Positions 1-9,543 of a stretch of 64,000 nucleotides of DNA are shown one piece after another (the first letter of the stretch is position 1; each line of letters begins with the position of its first letter). The position numbers and the translations under genes are program-made. The notes below the pieces were generated by a model. The model saw only the letters and a program-made list of their open reading frames with translations. It was not told where the DNA came from and ran no database searches. Location: the NCBI RefSeq assembly GCF_900660525.1, contig NZ_LR214970.1:496001-560000 (forward strand), in the 5' to 3' direction. This DNA is from Mycoplasmopsis bovigenitalium (GTDB lineage Bacteria > Bacillota_I > Bacilli_A > Mycoplasmatales > Metamycoplasmataceae).

Positions 1-682
1 TATCAAGTTGAGTAAATTCGGGTTGACGGTCTTTTCTGCCATCTTCATCCCTAAAACATCTTGCAAATTGATAATATTTTTCAAAGCCAGATACCATTAA
101 TAATTGTTTAAAAAGTTGCGGGCTTTGTGGTAATGCTCAAAATTCATTTGCATTTCTTGTTGGAACTAAAAAGTCTCTAGCGCCCTCAGGTGTTGAACGT
201 GCCAACATTGGTGTTTCAATATCAATAAAGCCATTTTTATGCATAAATTCACGCACAGCAAACATTAAATTACTTTTTAAAATTATGTTATTTTGCATCT
301 TATTTCTGCGCAAGTCTAAAAAACGATATTTTAGTCTTAAATCTTCGTTAACATTTATATCATCGCGAATTGCAAAAGGTAATTCTTCAAGCGACTCTGA
401 AAAAATAAGATAATTTTCAACAATAATTTCAATAGCGCCACTTTTTAAGTCTTTATTTACACTTTTTCGAGCTACAACTTGACCACTAACTTCAATAACA
501 CTTTCTTTATTAATATGAACATCTTTATTGAAAACACATTGAACAATTCCGCTTCTATCTCTTAAATCGATGAATGTTAATTCACCAAAACGACGTTTAT
601 TTGCAACAAAGCCGTGAATTGTTACTTTTTGGCCAATATTATTAATACCTAATTCTGAATTATTGATATATTTTGATTTCAT
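1..682 (-). CDS. aspS: Aspartyl-tRNA synthetase, N-terminal part (runs off the window)
   Basis: This enzyme charges tRNA-Asp with aspartate in the cytoplasm. The visible 227 residues start with an OB-fold anticodon-binding domain ([20 protein letters not shown], about residues 25-44) and go on into the class II catalytic core. The core shows FLDLRR, an [17 protein letters not shown] stretch and motif 2 ([18 protein letters not shown]) close to position 1. The codon at 137-139 reads TGA on this strand and must be Trp (NEFWALPQSPQ, matching the family). The start follows an AGGAG site at 4-nt spacing. The C-terminal half lies outside the window. The call is firm because all signature motifs are present. 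Confidence 0.97.
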
Positions 683-1005
683 TATTCTCCTAAATTTTGA
701 TTTTAATTATATTTTATTTACAATTTACCAATATAAAAATTAACATAAATTATTAAATATTGCAATTGCCAAAATTGTCAAGCATTTTCAAAAATAAATA
801 TTTATAATTATTATTAATTATTTAATTTAATTATTATAATAAGCTACATAAATATTTTTTTAAATTTGTTTCTTTGCTAAAATTAAAGTGCTATTTTATT
901 GATCGAATAAATTAGCCATGGATAGGATGCGGATGAAAGGCCGCACTTAGGTTGGTTTAGCGCTAAAACAATTTATATTTAACAAAATGAAAGGAAATAT
1001 ATAAC
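683..1005 (+). promoter_or_regulatory. tuf promoter and structured leader
   Basis: This 323-base gap holds an extended -10 box, TGCTAAAAT (TAAAAT at 878-883), with only a T-rich stretch as -35. About 115 nt of leader follow. The leader has a small GC-rich hairpin near 929-946 (GCGG pairing with CCGC) and a palindrome around 958-967 (TTTAGCGCTAAA). The AGGAAA ribosome site lies just before the tuf ATG. A structured leader suggests control of tuf translation or mRNA stability, but I recognise no known riboswitch class. Confidence 0.5.
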
Positions 1006-2196
1006 ATGGCAAAAATAGATTTTAGTCGTTCAAAAGAACACGTTAATATCGGTACAATCGGTCACGTTGACCACGGTAAAACTACTCTTACTGCTGCTAT
1101 TGCTTCTACATTAGCTAAAAAAGGTTTAGCTGAAGCTCGTGACTATGCATCAATTGACAACGCACCAGAAGAAAGAGAACGTGGTATTACAATTAATACT
1201 TCACACATCGAATACGAAACTGAAGCTCGTCACTATGCACACGTTGACTGTCCTGGTCACGCCGACTACATTAAAAACATGATTACCGGTGCTGCACAAA
1301 TGGATGGTGCTATCCTAGTTGTTGCTGCAACTGACGGGGCTATGCCTCAAACACGTGAACACATTCTACTTTCAAAACAAGTTGGTGTTCCACGTATGGT
1401 TGTTTTCTTAAACAAAACAGACATGCTTTCAGAAGATGAAGCTGAAATGGTTGACCTAGTTGAAATGGAAGTTCGTGAACTTCTATCAAAATACGGTTTT
1501 GATGGCGACAACACTCCATTTATCCGTGGATCAGCTGCTAAAGCTTTAGCTGGTGAAGCTCAATGAGAAGAAAAAATTATGGAGTTAATGAACGCTGTTG
1601 ACACATGAATCGAAACTCCTATTAAAGAATTCGACAAACCATTCTTAATGGCAGTTGAAGACGTATTTACAATTTCAGGTCGTGGTACAGTTGCTACAGG
1701 TCGTGTTGAACGTGGTAGATTAAACTTAAACGAAGAAGTTGAAATCGTTGGTCTAAAACAAACCAAAAAAACTGTTGTTACAGGTATGGAAATGTTTAGA
1801 AAAAACCTTAAAGAAGTTCAAGCTGGTGACAACGCAGGTCTATTGCTACGTGGTGTTGAAAGATCAGCTATCGAACGTGGTCAAGTTCTAGCAAAACCAG
1901 GTTCAATTGTTCCTCACACAGAATTCCAAGCTCAAATCTATGTTCTAACAAAAGATGAGGGTGGACGTCACACACCATTCTTCAAAAACTATAAACCTCA
2001 ATTCTACTTCCGTACAACAGACGTTACAGGTGGTGTTGAATTTGAAGCTGGCCGTGAAATGGTTACACCAGGTGAAAACGTTGAACTAACAGTTAAACTA
2101 ATTGCTCCTATCGCAGTTGAAGAAGGAACTAAATTCTCAATTCGTGAAGGTGGACACACTGTAGGTTACGGTAACGTTACAAAAATTATTAAATAA
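1006..2196 (+). CDS. tuf: Elongation factor Tu
   Basis: EF-Tu is the GTPase that carries aminoacyl-tRNA to the ribosome. The 396-residue length is normal. G1 (GHVDHGKTT) is at residues 19-27, the DCPGH switch-II motif near 81 and NKTD near 136; domains 2 and 3 follow and end in [15 protein letters not shown]. Two in-frame TGA codons, near 1564 and 1605 (EAQWEEK and DTWIE), must be Trp. Codon choice is richer in C-ending codons than in neighbouring genes, as expected for a very highly expressed gene. It stands alone between its own leader and a terminator. Confidence 0.99.
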
Positions 2197-2203
2197 TAAT
2201 TCA

Positions 2204-2228
2204 AAATGGGGCATTGCCCTATTTTTTA
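2204..2228 (+). terminator. Terminator of tuf
   Basis: A GGGC-ATT-GCCC hairpin is followed by TATTTTTTA, directly after the tuf stop. Confidence 0.75.
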
Positions 2229-2288
2229 TTGCTTAATAAAAATTCTTATTAAGTATAATAATTATTATTAAATATCTAAGGGGCAGTA

Positions 2289-2681
2289 ATGGTCAAAATT
2301 TTTACAACAAACAACAATGAAAATATCCAACACGTGGCACAATATGTATTAAAAAATCTAACAAAATCAAAAATCATACTTCTTAACGGTGATTTAGGAG
2401 CGGGCAAAACAACATTAGTTAAAGAAATAGCAAAGTTAATTGGTATAAAAGATAACATAACCTCACCTACATTTAATTTTATGAAGGAGTATGAGGGTTT
2501 AATTCATATTGATGCATATAACTTAACACAAGACTTAGATGAATTTGAAGACTATTACCTAGATAATATTGTTGCCATCGAATGGTCTGATAATATATCC
2601 CATATGTACACAAATTATCTTGATATTAGAATCAAATTAGATTGCGAAAAACACGTATTTTTAATTGAGGAGGTAAAATAA
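2289..2681 (+). CDS. tsaE: tRNA t6A biosynthesis ATPase TsaE
   Basis: TsaE is the ATPase that works with TsaB and TsaD to make N6-threonylcarbamoyladenosine at A37 of ANN-decoding tRNAs. The 130-aa protein has a Walker A motif GDLGAGKTT at residues 34-42, the SPTFNFMKEY motif and HIDAYNL, all typical of the family. A TATAAT box at about 2252-2257 could be the operon promoter, and AAGGGG precedes the start. Its stop codon overlaps the next gene by one base (TAATG), so tsaE-tsaB-tsaD are very probably co-translated. Confidence 0.95.
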   Translation: MVKIFTTNNNENIQHVAQYVLKNLTKSKIILLNGDLGAGKTTLVKEIAKLIGIKDNITSPTFNFMKEYEGLIHIDAYNLTQDLDEFEDYYLDNIVAIEWSDNISHMYTNYLDIRIKLDCEKHVFLIEEVK

Positions 2682-3238
2682 TGAAACTTTTTCTAGATAC
2701 CTCAAATGATGATTTTGTCATTGCTTTATTCGATAATAATTCCAACAAATTAAATTCATATATCATTGAAAACCAACCAAAAAAAGTCCCCCTTATTCCG
2801 CAATACGTTCAAAAAATATTAATTGAAAACAATATTAAAATCAATGATATAAACGATTTTTACATTAATCTTGGTCCCGGATTTTTTACCGGCGTAAGAA
2901 TATCATTAGTCTTTCTAAGAACCATTGCCCTAATGACTAATGCAAATATTCATACAATTAGCTCAATGCAAATTCTTGCAAAACAAAACCCATGAAAAAA
3001 AGCATTTTCAATAAATGCAGCAGGTGGTAAAGTATATAAATATTTGACCAATAACAATATATTTTCAATTGAAAACATAAAAATTGAACAATTAGAAAAT
3101 CAAGAAATAGATTTTATTAATTACGAAAATCTAATTGAAAATTTTCAGGATTATTCTAGTTTATTTACAATGCATAAAGATTTAATGAATATTGAACCAT
3201 ACTACATAAAAAGTCCGCAAATAGGAGTTAAGAAATAA
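2681..3238 (+). CDS. tsaB: tRNA t6A biosynthesis protein TsaB
   Basis: TsaB is the scaffold partner of TsaD in t6A synthesis. The 185-aa protein starts with MKLFLDTSNDDF, the degenerate ASKHA phosphate-1 motif, and has the family hallmark GPGFFTGVRISL. The codon at 2993-2995 is TGA (Trp) and must be read through to reach the true end at 3238. It is shorter than the usual 220-230 aa, mainly at the C-terminus, as is common in mollicutes. It is coupled by one-base overlaps to tsaE upstream and tsaD downstream. Confidence 0.92.
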
Positions 3239-4170
3239 TGAGAATATTAGGTATTGAAACAAGTCATGATGATACATCAATTGCCCTATTGGAAAATGGC
3301 AAGATTTTGACAATGAAAGCAATCAGTCAAATTGATATATTTAAAGAATTTGGCGGAACAATTCCTGAAATTTCTTCAAGATTGCATGTAAAAAATATAA
3401 ATTTAATTCAAAAATTACTATTAAATGAATTTGATTTCAATTCAATTGATTATATTGCATATACTGAAAAACCTGGATTAATTGGTACATTGCAAATTGG
3501 TTATTTATTCGCATCAGCACTTTCTTTGACCCTAAATAAACCATTAATTCCAATAAATCATTTACACGGTCACTTTTTTTCTAACGCAATTGAACAAAAA
3601 ATACAATATCCATCTCTATGCTTGCTTGTTTCAGGTGGGCACACTCAATTAATGGTTGTAAATTCGCCATTTGCCATTGAAATTATTGGTCAAACACTTG
3701 ATGACGCTGTAGGCGAGGTTTTTGATAAAGTTAGTTCAAAATTAGATTTAGGATTTCCAGGCGGACCTATAATTGATAAAATCTACCAAAATTACAATGG
3801 AGAATTTATTGATTTTACAATGCCACAAACTGAAAATAAATTTGATTTTAGCTTTAGTGGTTTGAAATCGCAAGTTCTAAACTATTACAATAACCAAACT
3901 ATGAAGGGCAAAAAAATAGATAAAAATAAAATTGCAGCAAGTTTTCAACGCACTGCAATTAAATATTTAATTAATAAAACTAAATTAGCTCTTAACCAAT
4001 ACAATGTAAATTCATTGACGCTTGCTGGCGGTGTAAGCGCTAATAGCGAACTAAGAAAACAGTTTATGCAATTAAGTGATAAAGCGCTTGTTCCAAATCT
4101 TAAATACGCAACTGATAATGGTGCAATGATTGCAATGTGTGCGTATGAACAAATCAAAAATAAGTGCTAA
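3238..4170 (+). CDS. tsaD: tRNA N6-threonylcarbamoyltransferase TsaD
   Basis: TsaD transfers the threonylcarbamoyl group to A37 of tRNA. The 310-aa ASKHA-fold protein opens with ILGIETSHDDTS. The metal-binding histidines lie in INHLHGH, followed by LVSGGHTQL, LDDAVGEVFDKV, FSFSGLKSQV and LAGGVSANSELR, so every diagnostic motif is present. It overlaps the tsaB stop by one base. No TGA codons interrupt the frame. Confidence 0.97.
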   Translation: MRILGIETSHDDTSIALLENGKILTMKAISQIDIFKEFGGTIPEISSRLHVKNINLIQKLLLNEFDFNSIDYIAYTEKPGLIGTLQIGYLFASALSLTLNKPLIPINHLHGHFFSNAIEQKIQYPSLCLLVSGGHTQLMVVNSPFAIEIIGQTLDDAVGEVFDKVSSKLDLGFPGGPIIDKIYQNYNGEFIDFTMPQTENKFDFSFSGLKSQVLNYYNNQTMKGKKIDKNKIAASFQRTAIKYLINKTKLALNQYNVNSLTLAGGVSANSELRKQFMQLSDKALVPNLKYATDNGAMIAMCAYEQIKNKC

Positions 4171-4286
4171 TTTTCCGCAAAAATACAATAAAATTGCAAT
4201 TTTTGCACTTTTTTATTATTACTAAATATTTATAATATAATTATAATATTAATATTAGTATTTATTGGTTCTATTAAGGAGAATAT

Positions 4287-4526
4287 ATGGCATACAAAAA
4301 ACCAGAAATAACAAACAAAATTGTTCGCCACATTGGAAAAATAGCTGAAACAAATAGCGGTTACACAAGAGAATTAAACCTTGTATCTTGAAATAATGGT
4401 GAAGCTAAATACGATATCAGAGATTGAAGTGAAGACCACGCGCGTTCATCAAAAGGAATCACATTAACAATCGAAGAATTAAAATCTCTAAAAGCAATAC
4501 TAGATAAAGAACTTGAATCACTTTAA
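4287..4526 (+). CDS. YdbC/PC4-like nucleic-acid-binding protein
   Basis: This 79-aa gene appears only when TGA is read as Trp. Its core, TRELNLVSWNNGEAKYDIRD followed by WSEDHARSSKGITLTIEEL, matches the YdbC family, a PC4-like fold; Lactococcus YdbC binds single-stranded nucleic acids as a dimer. The start follows AAGGAGAA. It has its own promoter region (TATAAT-like repeats near 4230-4250) and a terminator, so it is probably monocistronic. The role in the cell is unknown; ssDNA or RNA binding is inferred from the family. Confidence 0.85.
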
Positions 4527-4540
4527 TAGCTTATTGCAAC

Positions 4541-4563
4541 AACCTTTAAAAGAGGTTTTTTTA
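4541..4563 (+). terminator. Terminator after the YdbC-like gene
   Basis: AACCT and AGGTT arms around TTTAAAAG are followed by a T7 run. Confidence 0.75.
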
Positions 4564-4582
4564 ATATTTTAAGGAGGTAAAA

Positions 4583-5377
4583 ATGCTTAGAAAAGCTACT
4601 GAATTAGAGACTAAAAAAATAATTGAATTTCTTAATCAAGATAGTGAAAATAACTTTTTTTTAATTGGTGATATTGAAGCTTTTGGTTTACACTCAAACA
4701 TTCATACAACATTTATTTTTGAATTAGAATCAAAAATTAAATATGTAATTTTAATTTATAATCAAACATTATTATATTTTGACCCTTACTATTTAATTGA
4801 TGAAAAAATCATCAATTATTTCATTGAAAAAGAGGGTATTAAAAATATTAATATATCAAGTAAAATGTTTGAAAATTTATCTGTTTTTTTCAATCAAAAA
4901 AACAAATTTGATGTTCACAAACAAATAATTTCAAAATTAGAGCAAAAAATTATTCAAGATAAAAACATTGCAACAAAAGCACAAAGTCAAGATATTGAAC
5001 TAATTGTTAAATCACGAATGAAAATTGACGAATTTAAAGATTTTCGTAATGATTACGAAAAAGAACTAAAACTTTATAAACAAGCATTTGATTCAAATGT
5101 TTCAAACCCATTTATTATTAAAATTAATAATGAGGTTGTTTCTTGTGCTCTTATTGCCATTAACGCAGCAAATATTAGTATAATAGGTGGAGTATTCACA
5201 CTAGAAGAACACAGAAAAAAAGGATATGCTTCGCAAGTAGTTGGTGCTATTTCAAATTTTGTGATTGAAAACAATAGAATTCCAATGTTGTTTTACCACA
5301 ACCAAAAAGCAGGAAAAATATATGAGGAGCTAGGCTACAAACCTATTGGTCATTTGTACACAATAGTTGTCAAATAG
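4583..5377 (+). CDS. GNAT-family N-acetyltransferase
   Basis: This is a 264-aa predicted acetyl-CoA-dependent acetyltransferase. The C-terminal third carries the GNAT core: GGVFTLEEHRKKGYASQVVGA (about residues 200-220, the acetyl-CoA pyrophosphate loop), then FYHNQKAGKIYEELGYKPIG, the usual motif B. The N-terminal 130 residues look like a degenerate second GNAT half. The start has a consensus AAGGAGG site. It ends 7 nt before ffh and is probably co-transcribed with it. The substrate cannot be told from sequence. Confidence 0.85.
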   Translation: MLRKATELETKKIIEFLNQDSENNFFLIGDIEAFGLHSNIHTTFIFELESKIKYVILIYNQTLLYFDPYYLIDEKIINYFIEKEGIKNINISSKMFENLSVFFNQKNKFDVHKQIISKLEQKIIQDKNIATKAQSQDIELIVKSRMKIDEFKDFRNDYEKELKLYKQAFDSNVSNPFIIKINNEVVSCALIAINAANISIIGGVFTLEEHRKKGYASQVVGAISNFVIENNRIPMLFYHNQKAGKIYEELGYKPIGHLYTIVVK

Positions 5378-5384
5378 GAGGGTT

Positions 5385-6740
5385 ATGTTTAATTTTTTAG
5401 AAAACAGAATTCAAAAATCCATTGAAAAAATGAATCGCAAGACAATGGTTAATGAAGAAGACATTCTAGAAGTTACTCGCGACATAAAAATGGCACTTTT
5501 AGAAGCTGACGTTAATTTAAAAGTTGTTAAAGAATTTGTTGCTAACGTTAAACAAAAAGCAATGGATTCACGTTTAGTGGGTTCTTTAAATGCTTCGCAA
5601 CAAATGATAAAAATAGTTCACACTGAGCTTCAAAATGTATTAGGCGGGCAAGTAAATGAATTAAAAATAACCGCCAGACCATTCATAATCATGATGTGTG
5701 GTTTGCAGGGTTCTGGTAAGACAACTGCGGCAGCAAAACTTGCTTATTATTTACGTAAGAAAAACCACATTACTAAACCTTTACTGGTAGCTGCTGATAT
5801 TTATCGTCCAGCCGCTGTCCAACAATTAGTTACTCTTGCTAAAAGCATACAAGTAGATTTCTTCGAAAAAGGAATTAACGAAAGTGCACAAAATATAGTT
5901 CGTCAAGCAATTGAGCACGCTAATGAAAACAAAAATGACCTAATAATAATCGATACAGCGGGTCGATTATCAATTGATGAAGCATTAATGAATGAATTAA
6001 TTGATTTAAAACATATTGCAAAACCGCATGAAATATTTTTTGTAGCTGACGCACTTAGTGGTCAAGATATTATTAACGTTGCTTCAACATTTAATGAAAA
6101 ATTAAATCTTTCTGGCTCAATTATTACAAAATTAGACTCAGATGCACGTGGTGGTGCTGCTCTTAGTTTGTGTAAAGTTTTAAACCTACCTATTCGCTTT
6201 ATAGGTACTGGAGAAAAAATTTCAAACCTTGACTTGTTTTATCCTGACCGAATGGCTGATCGAATTTTAGGAATGGGAGATGTTTTAAGCTTAATTGAAA
6301 AAGCTGAAGAAGTTTATGACCCATCGCAAGCAAATAATATGGTTGCTAAGGTTCTAAAAGGTGATTTTACGCTTGATGATTTAATGCAGAATCTAGCCCA
6401 AATGAAAAAACTAGGAAAAATGAAGTCAATTTTAAAAATGATTCCTGGTTTAGCTAAAAAAGTTAGCGATGAAAAAATACAAGAAGCTGAGTCAAAATTT
6501 GCTTCATATGAGATTTTACTTTCATCAATGACTAAAAAAGAACGCAAAAACCCTAAATTACTAAAACAAGCATCTAGAAAAGCAAGAATTCTTGCTGGTT
6601 CTGGTCGAAGTGCATTTGAATTCAACAGATTAATCAATGATTTTGAATCAATGAGCAAACAAATGAATGAAATGGCTAAAAAAATTAAATCCGGAAATTT
6701 GGGCGACCTTACTAAAATGGGATTTGGCGGAGGAATGTAA
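5385..6740 (+). CDS. ffh: Signal recognition particle GTPase Ffh
   Basis: Ffh binds 4.5S RNA and signal sequences and delivers ribosomes to the membrane. The 451-aa protein has an N helical bundle, G1 GLQGSGKTT at residues 106-114, DTAGRL, TKLDSDARGGAALS and a methionine-rich M domain ending in MGFGGGM. I chose the ATG at 5385 because AGGAGGG precedes it at 4 nt; an in-frame upstream start at 5367 would lie inside the acetyltransferase gene without a ribosome site. Its stop overlaps the next start by one base. Confidence 0.97.
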   Translation: MFNFLENRIQKSIEKMNRKTMVNEEDILEVTRDIKMALLEADVNLKVVKEFVANVKQKAMDSRLVGSLNASQQMIKIVHTELQNVLGGQVNELKITARPFIIMMCGLQGSGKTTAAAKLAYYLRKKNHITKPLLVAADIYRPAAVQQLVTLAKSIQVDFFEKGINESAQNIVRQAIEHANENKNDLIIIDTAGRLSIDEALMNELIDLKHIAKPHEIFFVADALSGQDIINVASTFNEKLNLSGSIITKLDSDARGGAALSLCKVLNLPIRFIGTGEKISNLDLFYPDRMADRILGMGDVLSLIEKAEEVYDPSQANNMVAKVLKGDFTLDDLMQNLAQMKKLGKMKSILKMIPGLAKKVSDEKIQEAESKFASYEILLSSMTKKERKNPKLLKQASRKARILAGSGRSAFEFNRLINDFESMSKQMNEMAKKIKSGNLGDLTKMGFGGGM

Positions 6741-7651
6741 TGCTCGAATTCTTTCGATGACAACCCGATAATAAACACTTTTATTTCAAGGGAATAAGTC
6801 TTGCCCTATACATAACTTGCGTGGTTATTTCATTCTTTGCAGTTATATTAATTTGAATATTTAAAAACCCTATCCACATATGATATAACAGTAAAAGCAT
6901 TCATTTAGGAACACTTTCATCAAAATCTTTAAAAATCCTAATTGGTTCAATAACCATAGTGTTTATGAGTATGAGAAGTTTAATTCTTTGATTTGCTAAA
7001 TACCCAAATATTTATGAAATAATACCTTTCCATCTTTGCAGATTAATGCTATTGTTTACCGCATTAAGCTTAGTTTTTAATAAAGTAAATCTAATTAAGT
7101 ATTTTGGACCAATAGCGATAATTGGTTGCATAATTGCTTTATTGCTTCCTAGTTTTGATTTTGTGCCTGCTACAAAACCACAAAAAATCGGTATTGATTC
7201 AGTGTACTACTATGATTATATTTTATGCCATTGCTTTTTACTTATTATTACTTCAATGCTACTTGCAACCCATAGAATTCAAATAAAAGCAAAAGACTTG
7301 CTTATTACAACTATATTCTTTATTTGCTTGGCCTTAATAATGTTTAACATTAATTTAGTAACATATATTTACGCTCCAAAAGGCTGACAAACTAATTATT
7401 TATACTTGGGTAAAGATGAAGTTAATTCCCAATCCAACTTGTTTGGTGTTTTATCTAAATGACCTTGAAACCTATTCACTTGAACTATTTTAGGATTAAT
7501 ATTTTATTCAATATTTGTTGCTATTTGAATTGTTCAAGACAAAGTTCAAATTGACTTTATGAATAGAAAAATGAGTATATCGGTAAAAAAATCCGATAGA
7601 TGAATTGAATTTAAAAACTGCCAGCATGTTAACAATATTCAAAACAAATAA
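6740..7651 (+). CDS. YwaF/TP0381-type integral membrane protein
   Basis: This 303-aa polytopic membrane protein contains many TGA codons, so it is intact only under the mollicute code. It shows about seven hydrophobic segments. The pattern IPFHLCRLML with a later ILCHCFLL fits the bacterial YwaF/TP0381 family, related to eukaryotic TMEM164. The start overlaps the ffh stop by one base, so the two are translationally coupled. The function of bacterial members is not established to my knowledge. The family call is moderate and rests on topology and the HLC motif. Confidence 0.65.
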
Positions 7652-7662
7652 TACACTATACT

Positions 7663-7690
7663 AATGAACCATTTATGGTTCATTTTTATT
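7663..7690 (+). terminator. Terminator of the ffh operon
   Basis: A perfect ATGAACCA-TTTA-TGGTTCAT hairpin is followed by TTTTTA. Confidence 0.85.
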
Positions 7691-7788
7691 ACAAAATGCT
7701 ATATGGCCACTATTAAATTACTAATTATGCAAATGCTTAAATTATTTATTAAGTGTCAATGAAATATGTGGTATATTAAATTATATGT

Positions 7789-8178
7789 GGGGGTGTAATG
7801 GCTTCGACATGTAATGGGTATTAATAACATCAGTGGTTTGGTAGACCATAATACTTCTAGGCTTTATAGTCGCAAAAGATAAAAACAAAGTTCAAGTTGA
7901 ACTAAAACACTTAGTAGCAGCAAACGCTCTACAAAGTCATTCAAATCTAGTTTTTGCGTAATTTGCAAACTAGTGCAGTTATAAATTCGCCTTAATTTAT
8001 TGCTGTGGTTTAAAGGCTCGGAATTAATTTGTGCAAAATTAATTCTTAAAAATAAGCACAACCACAAATGAGCTTTTGCTTATTTAGTTTATTTGTGGTA
8101 TATAAATAAGCTAAACTGTAAAAAGTGTTATTATGTCTCATTATGTGGACACGGGTTCAACTCCCGTCATCTCCACCA
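7789..8178 (+). ncRNA. ssrA: Transfer-messenger RNA (tmRNA)
   Basis: tmRNA rescues stalled ribosomes and tags the unfinished peptide for proteolysis. The 5' end GGGGGTG pairs with CATCTCC before the encoded ACCA tail. The T arm reads GGGTTCAACTCCC, and TGGCTTCGAC near the 5' end is diagnostic. The tag reading frame runs from GCA at 7872 to TAA at 7959-7961 and encodes 29 residues (AKDKNKVQVE... ending ...SHSNLVFA). A TATATT box at 7772-7777 lies at the right distance for initiation near 7789. Confidence 0.96.
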
Positions 8179-8192
8179 TATGCAATGCACCT

Positions 8193-8213
8193 AACCGCAA
8201 TGCGGGTTTTTTA
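8193..8213 (+). terminator. Terminator of ssrA
   Basis: CCGCA and TGCGG arms are followed by GTTTTTT, 15 nt after the tmRNA CCA end. Confidence 0.75.
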
Positions 8214-8235
8214 ATATATAAATATTAAATAATGC

Positions 8236-8241
8236 TAAAAT
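8236..8241 (+). promoter_or_regulatory. Extended -10 box implying a leaderless transcript
   Basis: TGCTAAAAT places the likely start of transcription about 7 nt downstream, at or next to the ATG at 8248. No Shine-Dalgarno sequence lies between. The same TGCTAAAAT element precedes tuf and the DUF1015 gene. Confidence 0.45.
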
Positions 8242-8247
8242 TAACTT

Positions 8248-8520
8248 ATGAAAATTTTCAAACAATTTAGTTCACATAATCAGACCGAAACAATTGAATT
8301 AAAAGAAGAACTAACCCTAAACAAAAAAAATATTAAAAAACTTTCAAAAGAGAAACGACTAGAATTATTAGCAGAAGCTCGAAATTCAATTAGTGAGGAT
8401 AAAGTAAAAAATCGCAAAGCGATTTTAAAACGTGCCCTTGCAATTATTGCAATCGTTCTTTTATCATTATTAATAATTGGCGGATTATATTTAATGATTA
8501 GTGAAATATTTGTGAGATAA
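8248..8520 (+). CDS. Small protein with one C-terminal membrane segment
   Basis: This 90-aa protein has a charged, lysine-rich N-terminal two thirds and one hydrophobic helix (LAIIAIVLLSLLIIGGLYLM, about residues 64-83), so it is probably a tail-anchored membrane protein facing the cytoplasm. I do not recognise a family. No ribosome site precedes the ATG, and the promoter spacing suggests a leaderless mRNA. It sits between tmRNA and a bidirectional terminator shared with the convergent lipoprotein gene. Confidence 0.7.
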   Translation: MKIFKQFSSHNQTETIELKEELTLNKKNIKKLSKEKRLELLAEARNSISEDKVKNRKAILKRALAIIAIVLLSLLIIGGLYLMISEIFVR

Positions 8521-8593
8521 ATTAGTTCTATTTATTGCCAATAATAAATCATTAATATTATTAATAGTCATTATATGTTTTATAGGATTAAAT

Positions 8594-8629
8594 AAAAATG
8601 CACAATTTACAATTTATTTGTGCATTTTT
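8594..8629. terminator. Bidirectional terminator
   Basis: AAAAATGCACAA and TTGTGCATTTTT arms can stop transcription from the small membrane-protein gene (+) and the lipoprotein gene (-). Confidence 0.65.
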
Positions 8630-8640
8630 GTATTTATGAA

Positions 8641-9240
8641 TTATTGAATTGTTGCTTCAAAAACTTGAGTTGAAATGTTTGGATCTATACTTTTTCCATT
8701 ATATTTAAAGAATCTAAATTTAAATTTAATTTTATCGCCTTCTTTGAATAAATCAATGTATCCAGATGAATTTAAGGTATTTTTGTTTTTATTTTCGTAA
8801 ATTGGTTTATCAGCATTTGTTATTGAAAAACTTTTTGGTAAACCAGTGATGGTGCCTAGAACAATTCCTTTAAATGGAGCATCACCTTTTTTTGCTTTAC
8901 CATAAATTGTTGTAGCATTGATATATGTATTTATGAAAATTTGACCTATAGAACCTGCTTTTTTGTATTTAGAATCTATAAAATTATCACTTTTGAACTT
9001 TGATCAATCAATATCAACTGTAATTCCGTCAAGGTTAATGCTATCGCCAAGGTCTTGATATGTAACTTTGTCGTATCCATCAACTTTAGCGCCAGCTGTT
9101 TTAGATGCATCATTTAAATCTATAATTGTAACTTTTCTTTCTTTTTGTTGTTCTGATTCTTTACTACATGATGCAGCCACAAATGGAACAGCAGCAAATG
9201 AGGTTATCACTCCCCCAAGTGAAAATAATATTTTTTTCAA
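8641..9240 (-). CDS. Lipoprotein, 199 aa
   Basis: A typical mycoplasma lipoprotein signal ends in the lipobox AASC (MKKILFSLGGVITSFAAVPF then VAASC); the mature part begins at Cys 26. I place the start at a TTG codon at 9238-9240 because AAGGAGA lies 5 nt before it. The in-frame ATG at 9270 is 10 codons upstream, before the ribosome site, and would put charged residues ahead of the signal. The mature protein has no recognised domain. It probably sits on the outer face of the membrane. Confidence 0.85.
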
Positions 9241-9294
9241 ACTAATCTCCTTAAAACTTATTATATGCATAGTAATTATACTATAAATGCTAGT

Positions 9295-9543
9295 TTAATC
9301 TATATAATCTGAATAGCCATAATATGATAAATTAACTATGTAACAGCCTTCTCTTTCAATGTAATATTCTAAATTTTCATCTTCTAAAAACTGTTCAACT
9401 GTTACTTGCATTGCACCTGTGCCTTTGCCTGTTATTATTTCTAAATAATCATAGTCCTGCTCTTTTGCTTGAAATAAACCTAAGATTAATTTACTAATCG
9501 CTTGTTCAACATTATTACCGTGCAAGTCTATTTTAAAGCTCAT
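9295..9543 (-). CDS. Smr-domain protein
   Basis: This 82-aa stand-alone Smr (small MutS-related) domain shows the two family motifs: KIDLHGNNVEQAISKL at the N-terminus (LDLHG) and IITGKGTGAMQVTVEQFL (TGKGxG). Such domains act as nucleases or ribosome-associated cleavage factors in other organisms; here the function is inferred. The start overlaps the end of mutM by 11 nt, which implies co-transcription in the rsmE-mutM-smr unit. Confidence 0.85.
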   Translation of the reverse strand: MSFKIDLHGNNVEQAISKLILGLFQAKEQDYDYLEIITGKGTGAMQVTVEQFLEDENLEYYIEREGCYIVNLSYYGYSDYID

